From positions 1-10,761 of the forward strand of contig JBLNCE010000013.1 of NCBI GenBank assembly GCA_050260415.1: DNA of 10,761 bases, written 5' to 3'. Position numbers and translations under genes: made by a program. The notes under the pieces are model-generated. The model had not been told where the DNA came from, did not search any database, and saw only the letters and a program-made list of their open reading frames with translations. The stretch's first letter is position 1, and every line of letters begins with the position of its first letter. This DNA is from JBLNCE01 sp050260415 (GTDB lineage: Bacteria > Bacillota > UBA4882 > JAAYXC01). Positions 1 to 6,438 of this stretch are shown in pieces.

Positions 1-958
1 GATGCGCACTTGCCTTTTCCTGCCAACCCACGGCCCGATGAGGACAAAAGCGGCGGCAACCGCCGCGGCGCCGGCTCTCTCGTCGGCGCGGCCTTCCCGA
101 GCCCGTCTGCCCGTCCCTCAAAGCCGTAACCTCACCCCGGCCCTCTCCCACAAGGGTCGCACCTTATCGGCTCCTGCGGGTGCGACTTGAGCGCCTTCCT
201 GGCGTGGAAGAGGGAGCCAAGTGCCCATCGATCGTTCGGGCTTTTTTGTCGTCCCAGCAAAGCCGGCCATAAATACTCCTAGGCCATGCTATCCTTGTCA
301 TGTCAGGCACCCGGCAGGTAGCATGACAATGCTCATGCCGTCAATAAAGGGGCTTACCTCCAGATCGCATGGGTGTTTGCCATCGCTCAAAACAAATATG
401 CCAGCTCCTCTATATCTGCGGAGGTCGTTGGCTTATCGTCATTCCTCTCCGGAAAAAGGAGAGCCTGTCAGCAGGGACCAACGAGGCAGGCCTGCCCGGG
501 AGAAAGGCTTTCATACCAGGCAAAACAATCGTAGCCTTTCTGGCTGTATCCGTCAACACCGCAGGAAGAATCTCGTTAGCGGCAAGAACCCTCCTCGTTT
601 TTTTTGGGGGGACTGTTTTCAACAACAACTAAAGAACAGCACAAAAGTAGCCGATGGTCATTCTAGTGCTGATAGACTGCGTCATATGCCAGTATATTTG
701 GGGCCTTTTCATCTCCTTCTGTGAGGAAAGCCCCCGGTGACGGTTTGTCTTTTTTTTCTGATATAACGAGAATTCAATACTCCAGGAGGTGTCTTCTGAC
801 TTTCCGTCAGTGGTTCACGAAGTCTCTCGCCGAGGCCATCCCAGATTCCCGGCACAGATTTCGTCCCCGAAAAATTCTGTCATAACACCAGGGTCACCGT
901 AGGCAATCGTCAATTTTCGGGAAATTACCGGTATTTCCCGTAAAGTATAGCCGGGAGC
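1..958. other. Left flank with no supportable gene
   Basis: I see no convincing gene here. Open frames on both strands read as low-complexity, Arg/Pro/Ser-rich or unstructured protein without a good ribosome site. Visible structure includes a GC-rich hairpin (50-66), an 8-bp inverted repeat (156-163 with 179-186), an 8-bp inverted repeat TTGTCATG/CATGACAA (295-302 with 322-329), a 6-bp hairpin (445-463), a 12-bp palindrome (486-497), a 9-bp inverted repeat AGAAAGGCT/AGCCTTTCT (501-509 with 533-541), a T8G6 run (598-611), an imperfect hairpin (700-734) with a T8 run about 15 bases after it, and a CTGAC/GTCAG hairpin (796-810). A short GCCC/GGGC stem before T6 (223-247) could be a weak terminator for a gene upstream of the window. 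The density of hairpins suggests a decayed or RNA-rich intergenic region, but I can assign no specific RNA family. Confidence 0.5.
866..940 (+). promoter_or_regulatory. Leader/operator with inverted repeat CGGGAAAT-N7-ATTTCCCG and a competing upstream arm
   Basis: A perfect 8-bp inverted repeat lies at 918-925 and 933-940, around a near-palindromic centre (ACCGGT), 45 bases before the start of the fusion gene. An upstream segment at 866-876 (CCCGAAAAATT) is complementary, with one bulged A, to 912-921 (AATTTTCGGG). The CGGG at 918-921 is therefore shared by two mutually exclusive pairings. The repeat could be a protein-binding operator over a promoter (TATAG-like bases at 946-950 follow it) or an RNA switch in the leader. 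No known riboswitch consensus is recognisable. The pairings are seen in the sequence; the regulatory role is inference. Confidence 0.4.
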
Positions 959-973
959 ATGACGATAGTTTAT

Positions 974-979
974 GGAGGT
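974..979 (+). promoter_or_regulatory. Shine-Dalgarno site deciding the start of the fusion gene
   Basis: GGAGGT stands six bases before the ATG at 986. The in-frame ATG at 959 has only a GGGAG one base away, which is too close to work. The downstream start is therefore preferred. Confidence 0.75.
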
Positions 980-985
980 AGTAAC

Positions 986-3373
986 ATGTCATTCAGTCTG
1001 CAGAAGTGCAACTCGGTGGATCATCTTGATTGCACGGCATGGGACGGTGTCGTTTCCCGGGAAGGCGTGGCCCAGCAAACCAATCACCTCAGAGCAATTG
1101 AGTATTCTGGGATTAATGATATTAAACCTTATTATCTCACGATTTCACAGGATGGAGCCATTAAAGCTTTAGCAAGTTATTTCATTATGGAGATGGACTT
1201 TTCCGGCTTTAGCAGCAGTATCTCACCTGTTATACGAAAATCGCTTAAACAGTGGTTTCCAAATTTTCTGGTCAACCGGATTTTGGAATGCGGAATTATC
1301 TCGGGCATCGGAAAAACCATTGAGGTATCTGAGGATTGCTTTGATTCACTAACGCCAATCATTATTAAAGAGATAGAAGCCGATGCGGAAAAAAACAAAG
1401 CTGATATTATCCTTATTCGCGATATTCCTTGGGATAGAGTAATTGATTATTATGGTATTTTACAAAAATTTGGTTATGAGCCAATTTTCGGTTTTCCATC
1501 ACCGATACTGCGGATCGAAGGTGACAGCATTGAAGACTATTTAAACAGCTTGAAAAGTCAACGGCGGGATTATGTCAAAAAGATCCAAGCCAAACTCCGC
1601 GTACCTGAGATTTCAGTTGAGGTTATGACGGATTTTGGAAAGTATGCAACACGATTATCTGAATTGACCGAACAAGTTAGCAAAAATGCTGATGAATATG
1701 AACACGAAAAGTTGACCCCCGCCTACTTTTATGAAATCGATAGGTGCTTGTCTGACAAAAGTTATGTTATTGTTATTAAAGCAGACAATGAGATAGTCGC
1801 CCATGCGCTTTGTCTCGAAGGTGATTCTGAAGTATTTATGGCTTATGTTGGTATTGATTACAAGTACAACCAAAAATATCAATTGTATTTCAATCTCTAT
1901 TTTTTAGTCATTGAAGAGGCCTTAAAGCGGCACAAAAGGATTATTAATTTCGGTATCACTACTTATGATTTCAAACTGCTTATTGGCTGTGAGTTAGAAC
2001 CACTTATATATTTTGTTAAGCACTATGCGCAACCAGATCTGACGCTTGCCTTGGCGAAGTTATTAACGGAATCAATAAAACAGCCAGAGAATACTCACCG
2101 TGCGTTTAAGAATGTAGACACCACTCGACGCGCTCAAATAAAAACTCTTGAGAGTGAATTGGAGACATTAATCTACGGCAAAAAAAATCTACTGTCTAAA
2201 GCAAGATTATATACTCGTATTGATAAATTGAGATTTTGTGGCGTATACTCCTTTTTCCCGCCTTTTGAAAGCGCCCAGAAAGAATATGTGCAATACCAAG
2301 GAAAAAAGCTGATCATGCTTGGCAGCAATTCATATATGGGTCTAGGATCCCACCCGGAGGTATGCGCCGCGGCCAAAGAGGCAATAGACAAGTACGGTAC
2401 CGGCTGTTCGGGATCGCCATTGATGAATGGCACCCTGGATATCCATCTGCAATTAGAAAACGATCTCGCTAAATTCATGAATAAGGAAAAGGCGATATTA
2501 TTTAGTACCGGCTACCAAACAAATCTCGGAGTAATTGCCGCTCTTGCCGGACGACATGATCTCCTGATCCTCGACAGTCTCAACCATGCGAGTATATTCG
2601 ATGCGGCGAAGTTCTCGTATGCCGATGTGGAGCGTTATCTACACGATGATATGGACTCGCTTGAAAAAATACTGTGTGATAACGTAAACCGAAACAAGCT
2701 TATTGTCGCCGATTCGGTTTTCAGCATGGAAGGAACCATGGCAAATATCCCTGAGATTGTGAGGTTAGCCAAAAAGTACAATGCCAGTATTTTCTTGGAT
2801 GAAGCCCATGGCATCGGCGTGCTCGGCCCAAATGGAAGAGGCGCGGCCGAGCATTTCGGCCTGCTCGATCAGATCGATATCGTTATGGGCACGTTTAGCA
2901 AGTCTTTCGCCGCCGTGGGCGGTTTTGTGGCAGCTGATGCGCGGGTTATCGACTATCTACATTTCATCGCCAGGCCGCATATCTTCTCGGCCAGCATGCC
3001 GCCATCCGTAGCCGCCACCGTCAAAAAAGCCCTGGAGATCATCATCCGTGAACCGGAGCGGCGGACGAAAGTCATAGAAAACGCCAAATATATGGCCGAA
3101 GGCCTCATCAGTCTGGGGTATGATGCGAGATTCAGCAACACGGCCGTGGTTCCTATCTATTGTGGCGATGAGTTGTTGACCTTGGGTTTGTTTAGGAAGC
3201 TGATTGATGAAGGAGTCTACGTCAATCCGGTATTGTCACCAGCCGTCCCTAAGGGCAAGGAATTGCTGCGCACGAGTTATATGGCCATACACGATAAGGC
3301 GATTCTTGATCAAGCCTTGGCTATATTCGAAAAAGTGCGTACACCATACTTCCCCTTGCGCCAAATGGCTTAA
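986..3373 (+). CDS. Bifunctional FemAB/BioF2-like acyltransferase fused to serine palmitoyltransferase-like alpha-oxoamine synthase
   Basis: The 795-residue product has two parts. Residues 1 to about 370 resemble the FemAB/BioF2-like acyltransferase fold (GNAT superfamily): a YLNSLKSQRRDYVKK segment near 185-199 and a glycine-bearing INFGITTYDFKLLIGCE segment near 320-336 are typical. Residues from about 405 to the end form a complete fold-type I PLP alpha-oxoamine synthase. It has NSYMGLGSHPEV (448 on), YGTGCSGSPLMNGT (470 on), TGY (508-510), NHAS with ring-stacking His534, DEAHG with Asp605 and His608, the PLP lysine Lys639 in GTFSKSF, and LRTSY with carboxylate-binding Arg762. These enzymes decarboxylatively condense an amino acid with an acyl thioester. 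The GTLDIH, VFSMEG, FSASMPP and VNPVLSPAVP stretches look closer to bacterial serine palmitoyltransferase than to BioF or Kbl. A Pro stands where I expect Arg in GCxGSR. The gene is AT-rich, most strongly in its first half. A STAS-like gene follows 30 bases on. The substrate is inference; the PLP enzyme class is very likely. Confidence 0.88.
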   Translation: MSFSLQKCNSVDHLDCTAWDGVVSREGVAQQTNHLRAIEYSGINDIKPYYLTISQDGAIKALASYFIMEMDFSGFSSSISPVIRKSLKQWFPNFLVNRILECGIISGIGKTIEVSEDCFDSLTPIIIKEIEADAEKNKADIILIRDIPWDRVIDYYGILQKFGYEPIFGFPSPILRIEGDSIEDYLNSLKSQRRDYVKKIQAKLRVPEISVEVMTDFGKYATRLSELTEQVSKNADEYEHEKLTPAYFYEIDRCLSDKSYVIVIKADNEIVAHALCLEGDSEVFMAYVGIDYKYNQKYQLYFNLYFLVIEEALKRHKRIINFGITTYDFKLLIGCELEPLIYFVKHYAQPDLTLALAKLLTESIKQPENTHRAFKNVDTTRRAQIKTLESELETLIYGKKNLLSKARLYTRIDKLRFCGVYSFFPPFESAQKEYVQYQGKKLIMLGSNSYMGLGSHPEVCAAAKEAIDKYGTGCSGSPLMNGTLDIHLQLENDLAKFMNKEKAILFSTGYQTNLGVIAALAGRHDLLILDSLNHASIFDAAKFSYADVERYLHDDMDSLEKILCDNVNRNKLIVADSVFSMEGTMANIPEIVRLAKKYNASIFLDEAHGIGVLGPNGRGAAEHFGLLDQIDIVMGTFSKSFAAVGGFVAADARVIDYLHFIARPHIFSASMPPSVAATVKKALEIIIREPERRTKVIENAKYMAEGLISLGYDARFSNTAVVPIYCGDELLTLGLFRKLIDEGVYVNPVLSPAVPKGKELLRTSYMAIHDKAILDQALAIFEKVRTPYFPLRQMA

Positions 3374-3389
3374 TTATTGTATAATCATT

Positions 3390-3397
3390 GGAGGAGG
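3390..3397 (+). promoter_or_regulatory. Shine-Dalgarno site deciding the start of the STAS-like gene
   Basis: GGAGGAGG runs directly into an ATG at 3398. The ATG at 3404 lies six bases after the site, the usual distance, so 3404 is the better start. A TTG at 3377 lies upstream of the site and is rejected. Confidence 0.7.
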
Positions 3398-3403
3398 ATG
3401 CAG

Positions 3404-3832
3404 ATGTCTGTCACTTTTGAATCTAAACAATCCAATGATTTGCTTCATTTCAAAGTGTCTGGATTTGCTCCGTATCACCAAATTAAAGAAGTGGTGGAAA
3501 AAGTAAAGACTGAAATAAATAAAGCCGAGGAAAAAGGTCGGCCATACCGGATTTTATTCGATCTGAGGGGCCTTAAGGCGCTTGATCCCCGCGCTGTTGC
3601 TGAAATTGAGAAACTTGACAAAATTATTATCGGACTAACCAAATTAGTAAAGGTCGGGACGGTTCTAGATAGCATTATCGCCAAGATCCAGCAAATGCGC
3701 GTGGCGAAAAACTATGATATGCTCAATGGGGATTTCTTTAGTGATTTTGATGAGTGTATGGCTTGGCTTAACGATCCAATCACAGATAAAAGAGAATATC
3801 GTCGAAAAGTTGAGTCGCGTAAAAAGAATTAA
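3404..3832 (+). CDS. Small STAS/SpoIIAA-like domain protein
   Basis: This 142-residue soluble protein has the STAS-like pattern of alternating strands and helices: an N-terminal strand pair, a helix near 25-45, a YRILFDLRGLKALDP segment (about 48-62), a long helix, a VGTVLDS strand, and a C-terminal FSDFDECMAWL helix typical of SpoIIAA-like proteins. STAS domains usually act as protein-interaction switches, and anti-sigma factor antagonists carry a phosphorylatable Ser in a D-S-S/T-G loop. Here that loop reads Asp61-Pro62-Arg63-Ala64, so classic phosphorylation is unlikely. The gene starts 30 bases after the fusion gene, shares its AT-rich composition, and is followed by a terminator, so the two probably form one operon. 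It may regulate or scaffold the fused enzyme. The fold call is moderately sure and the function is unknown. Confidence 0.7.
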   Translation: MSVTFESKQSNDLLHFKVSGFAPYHQIKEVVEKVKTEINKAEEKGRPYRILFDLRGLKALDPRAVAEIEKLDKIIIGLTKLVKVGTVLDSIIAKIQQMRVAKNYDMLNGDFFSDFDECMAWLNDPITDKREYRRKVESRKKN

Positions 3833-3889
3833 ACGCAATATTGGATAAACTGAGCAGGAGTTATGCCCAGGTCGCGATTACCAGGCTCT

Positions 3890-3918
3890 AAAAAGGCCCG
3901 CGTAAAGCGGCCTTTTTT
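3890..3918 (+). terminator. Intrinsic terminator of the fusion/STAS operon
   Basis: AAAAAGGCC, a bulged C and GC pair with GC and GGCCTTTTT around a GTAAA loop, and the 3' arm ends in a run of six T. It lies 58 bases after the STAS-like stop codon, and nothing else on this strand needs it. Confidence 0.85.
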
Positions 3919-3989
3919 ACTTTATTTCCCGCAAACTATTGATATTGCTCGATCATGGCGTCTTAAATGCGGAAGGAGGGCTGGTTTTT

Positions 3990-4026
3990 CTGCCGATGCC
4001 AGGGGCGATGAAACGGCAATCGGCAG
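3990..4026 (+). repeat. Hairpin in the leader of the membrane protein gene
   Basis: CTGCCGATGCC (3990-4000) pairs with GGC-A-ATCGGCAG (4015-4026): eleven base pairs, one bulged A and a 14-base loop. It lies between the upstream terminator and the next ribosome site. No T run follows on either strand, so it is not a normal terminator. It may be part of an untranslated leader. Confidence 0.4.
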
Positions 4027-4116
4027 GAATCAAGAACATGTGGCCGAATCTTCCTCTGGAAGCAGGGTTCAGCCTGCCGCCAGGGGAACAACAGGTGCCG
4101 GCCAAACGCCTTGGTC

Positions 4117-4124
4117 AAAAGGAG
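4117..4124 (+). promoter_or_regulatory. Shine-Dalgarno site supporting the start at 4136
   Basis: AAAAGGAG stands 11 bases before the ATG at 4136, slightly long but usable. The frame is open back to 3863, but that stretch runs through the terminator and encodes hydrophilic, non-protein-like sequence, so the later start is preferred. Confidence 0.5.
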
Positions 4125-4135
4125 CTGATTCACGA

Positions 4136-5068
4136 ATGCGCCAATCCGGCCAGTGCTCTCCCGGCTCGTTCGCATACCGCGTCCTCCCGGTCCTCGGCTG
4201 GCTCATGATCGCGGCCGGGGCGTTCTGCGCCGTAGCGGCCGTGATGGAGATCCAGGTTTACCGGCAGTTCGCCACGGGCGGCCGTTTTCATTACCAGGGC
4301 TACGGTCCCGGCTCTTTCATGTTCTTCCTGATCACGCTCTCGCTCCTCGTCTACGCCGGCCTGGCCGCTATCTTGCTGGCCTTGGGATACGGGCACGTGC
4401 GGCGCTTGGCCTGGTCGGTATTGGCGGCCGAGGCGCTCGTCTGGGTCTGGATGGCGGTTGGATTGCCGCTGCTCGCCGGGGCGGCCGCCCTCACCCTGAT
4501 GGCAAAGGCTCTCTCCTCCACGGCCGGATTCATCATCCTCGGCGCCGCGGTTCTCCTGGCCTATCCCGTCCTGCCCCTGTTTCTGCTCGGGCTCTACCGC
4601 CGCGCGCGCTCCGACGCGGCGCTCAAAGGCCGCCACGGGACGGCGCCCTCTTTGGCCGCGCGCGGGCCAGCGGCTTTCCTGGCCTTCACGGCCGCGCTCC
4701 TGTTCCTTCCCATCCTGTTGGTCTCGCCCTTCCCCTGGTTCGGCCGCATCGTCAAGGGCGCGATCGGTGCCACATTGCTCCTCGCCTCGGCTGCCGGCGC
4801 CCTCATCTCCGCCTGGGCCTTGCTGCGCGGGCGGTGGTGGGGCTGGTGGAGCGCGGCGGGGCTCTTCGCTTTGCTCATCGGCTCGGCCACGATCACCGCC
4901 GCCTCGATGACGGTGGGGGAGATGATTGAGGCGCTGGCCCTGGCCCCGGCCGAGGCCGCGTGGTTCGCGGGCCTGCCATTTTTGGACGCCCGGCCGGTGG
5001 CGATAATGGCGATCCCATCCGCCGTGGCAGCCTTCGTCCTGCTCTGGGCGCGGAAATCGAAGGATTGA
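4136..5068 (+). CDS. Polytopic membrane protein of unknown function
   Basis: The 310-residue product is almost entirely hydrophobic, with about eight or nine membrane segments. They begin with VLPVLGWLMIAAGAFCAVAAV near residue 15 and end with an IMAIPSAVAAFVLLW helix before the charged tail RKSKD. A periplasmic or cytoplasmic loop after segment 1 (FATGGRFHYQGYGPGSF) is rich in Gly and aromatic residues. A basic loop (YRRARSDAALKGRHG) lies near the middle and a WWGWW cluster starts segment 7. I recognise no transporter signature, catalytic motif or family. The gene stands alone: a terminator and 217 bases lie upstream, and a 111-base gap separates it from the next gene. GC-rich third positions match the right-hand genes, not the AT-rich island to its left. 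Confidence 0.72.
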   Translation: MRQSGQCSPGSFAYRVLPVLGWLMIAAGAFCAVAAVMEIQVYRQFATGGRFHYQGYGPGSFMFFLITLSLLVYAGLAAILLALGYGHVRRLAWSVLAAEALVWVWMAVGLPLLAGAAALTLMAKALSSTAGFIILGAAVLLAYPVLPLFLLGLYRRARSDAALKGRHGTAPSLAARGPAAFLAFTAALLFLPILLVSPFPWFGRIVKGAIGATLLLASAAGALISAWALLRGRWWGWWSAAGLFALLIGSATITAASMTVGEMIEALALAPAEAAWFAGLPFLDARPVAIMAIPSAVAAFVLLWARKSKD

Positions 5069-5179
5069 TTTTTTCACTCGCGCCATTTCATCCTGCCAGG
5101 CAGGTACTTGAACGAACTCGGGCGAATTGTTTACTGGGGATTAAGCTCGTCATATATAGCAGAAACGGACGGTGTCGCC

Positions 5180-6034
5180 ATGTTTAGTGAGGATCTCTAC
5201 GCCAGGATCGCCGCGGACTTCCCCGGCGACGGACCGGGGGAGGACGCGAGCCGCCCCGGAGGCAATGAGTTCATACATCCCGGCTTTGCCGCGCGCGGCG
5301 CTGGGCTCATGCTGGACAATGCGGACGAGATCGTCCATGTCTACACGGCCGTCTTCCCGGATCAGGAGATCATCGAGGCCATCATCCGTTCCGGGCGCCG
5401 GGACGCGCTGCTCGTCACCTTGCACGCCATGGGTTATAACGGCCTGAACGACGGGAACCCTTTCTACGAATTGCCCGCGGAGTACTACAAGACCCTCAAG
5501 GACAGACATATCTCCCTTTACGTCCTCCGGCCGCCTATGGAGATCGAGGGTAAATACTCCGCCACCATGGCCTTCGTCCGCATGCTCGGTTTGAAGGTGG
5601 TGGGGGAGTATCGCGGGAGCGACGGCGTCACGGCCGGCGTGATATGCAACGCTGCCAAGCAGAGCGCCGCGAATTTCGCCGAATACGTGCAGATAGTCGT
5701 CGGCCACGAAGTCAAGCTGCGGCTCTATGGCGATGACAGGATCGACGGGAGCCTGGTGGCCATCGTTGCGGGTGCGGGATGCCGTCCCCAGGTTCCCGAG
5801 GACTTGGCCCGGCTCCAGTTGAACCTCTACCTGACCGGCTACACATGTCCGTCGCCGATCTTCCCGGATGTCGTGGAATTCCACCGGCAGGCCCAGCGCT
5901 TGCGGCTCAATGTCATCGGGGCCACGCGCTACTCGACGGAGAAATTCGCCCCCATGGCCCTGCGGGGGTATTTCAAGGGGCTGGGCCTGAGTGCGGAGTT
6001 CATCACGGGCCGGTATTACCTGAGGGATCTCTGA
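5180..6034 (+). CDS. Divergent NIF3-family protein (dinuclear-metal-centre fold)
   Basis: The 284-residue product fits the NIF3/YbgI fold. ALLVTLHAMGYNG (76-88) stands where the family has LIITHEPTFY or HHPLIF, an ISLYVLRPPMEI strand stands where it has IAVYAAHTNLD, and NVIGATRYSTEKFAPMAL (about 244-261) matches the C-terminal DAGHxxTE block. Family members bind two metal ions through these His, Asp and Glu residues; their cellular role is not settled. Here His82 and Glu254 remain, but one His of the HH pair is Leu81, the C-terminal His is Arg250, and the Asp block is changed, so the metal site looks incomplete. A TTG at 5108 would add 24 residues, but those codons end mostly in A/T, unlike the rest, and the spacing to the nearest AGG is too short. 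The ATG at 5180 has only a weak ribosome site, so the start is uncertain. Confidence 0.7.
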   Translation: MFSEDLYARIAADFPGDGPGEDASRPGGNEFIHPGFAARGAGLMLDNADEIVHVYTAVFPDQEIIEAIIRSGRRDALLVTLHAMGYNGLNDGNPFYELPAEYYKTLKDRHISLYVLRPPMEIEGKYSATMAFVRMLGLKVVGEYRGSDGVTAGVICNAAKQSAANFAEYVQIVVGHEVKLRLYGDDRIDGSLVAIVAGAGCRPQVPEDLARLQLNLYLTGYTCPSPIFPDVVEFHRQAQRLRLNVIGATRYSTEKFAPMALRGYFKGLGLSAEFITGRYYLRDL

Positions 6035-6057
6035 GTTCCGGGCATACCTGCGCAAAC

Positions 6058-6083
6058 GGCGCAACCACATAGACAGTTGCGCC
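6058..6083 (+). repeat. Hairpin after the NIF3-like gene
   Basis: GGCGCAAC and GTTGCGCC pair perfectly over eight bases with a 10-base loop, 23 bases after the stop codon. No T run follows (ATCTAAAAA does), so if it ends transcription it does so poorly or with Rho. Confidence 0.45.
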
Positions 6084-6092
6084 ATCTAAAAA

Positions 6093-6353
6093 CGGTGTGA
6101 AAAACCTCTCCACCGCGATCCCAGGGTTAAAACCCTGGGCTACATAGGAAAACCATTCTCAAACCCGTACATCCTGTACGGGTTCGGCGGTGCTTCTAAG
6201 CCTATCCGAGCCCTGTCAGGAGGACAGGGCTTTGGAAAGATCGTTCAGGTGTAGCCCGGGGATTCATCTCATACCCACGATGGGTAAAAGGCTGCGACGA
6301 CCAAGGATGGTCCAAAGCAGCCCCCCGGGTAGAGAGACGGGTTTTTCACACCG
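6093..6353. repeat. Folded repeat element with 14-bp terminal inverted repeats
   Basis: The ends CGGTGTGAAAAACC (6093-6106) and GGTTTTTCACACCG (6340-6353) are perfect inverted repeats, flanked within three bases by TCTAA on both sides (6085-6089, 6356-6360). Inside are a near-perfect palindrome CCCAGGGTTAAAACCCTGGG (6120-6139) and hairpins at 6162-6184 (10-bp stem), 6209-6231 (9-bp stem), 6272-6286 and 6290-6322. Longer pairings join GGGCTACA (6137-6144) to TGTAGCCC (6250-6257), and CCCGGGG (6255-6261) to CCCCGGG (6323-6329). There is no open frame worth calling. It could be a MITE-like, non-autonomous element or a structured RNA. A partial relative lies at 10589-10657. Confidence 0.65.
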
Positions 6354-6377
6354 CCTCTAAGAGATCCCCTCGTATAT

Positions 6378-6417
6378 AAGGGCTGTTCCCTGTGCAGACT
6401 CTAGGGGAACAGTCCTT
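6378..6417 (+). promoter_or_regulatory. Leader hairpin upstream of the carboxypeptidase gene
   Basis: AAGGGCTGTTCCC (6378-6390) pairs with GGGAACAGTCCTT (6405-6417) over 13 positions with one G-T pair; the loop is 14 bases. The 3' arm is followed by a mildly T-rich TACTTTC stretch and then the ribosome site. It may be a weak attenuator or an mRNA-stabilising structure. Confidence 0.4.
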
Positions 6418-6438
6418 TACTTTCGGGGGGATTTCTGG

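Noticed and set aside
369..632. An 87-codon frame with a hydrophobic stretch, overlapping a 72-codon minus-strand frame
   Set aside because: Neither has a ribosome site or a recognisable family; the overlap of two short frames is typical of non-coding sequence.
221..724. A 167-codon open frame on the plus strand
   Set aside because: No ribosome site; the protein is rich in Arg, Ser and Pro without recognisable secondary-structure pattern, and it runs through several hairpins and a T8G6 run.
840..870. Sigma-54 promoter (GGCAC near 851)
   Set aside because: The required GC at the -12 position is absent at the correct distance.
3863..4135. N-terminal extension of the membrane protein frame
   Set aside because: It starts inside the region of the upstream terminator, encodes hydrophilic sequence, and a better start with a ribosome site exists at 4136.
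4130..5086. Long minus-strand frame opposite the membrane protein
   Set aside because: It is rich in Gly, Arg, Glu and Gln, as antisense of a GC-rich hydrophobic gene often is; the plus frame has clear membrane segments.
5150..6085. Long minus-strand frame opposite the NIF3-like gene
   Set aside because: GC-rich shadow with no recognisable motif; the plus strand matches a known fold.
6093..6353. CRISPR array or tandem repeat in the folded element
   Set aside because: The hairpins are all different in sequence and there are no equal-length direct repeats with spacers.
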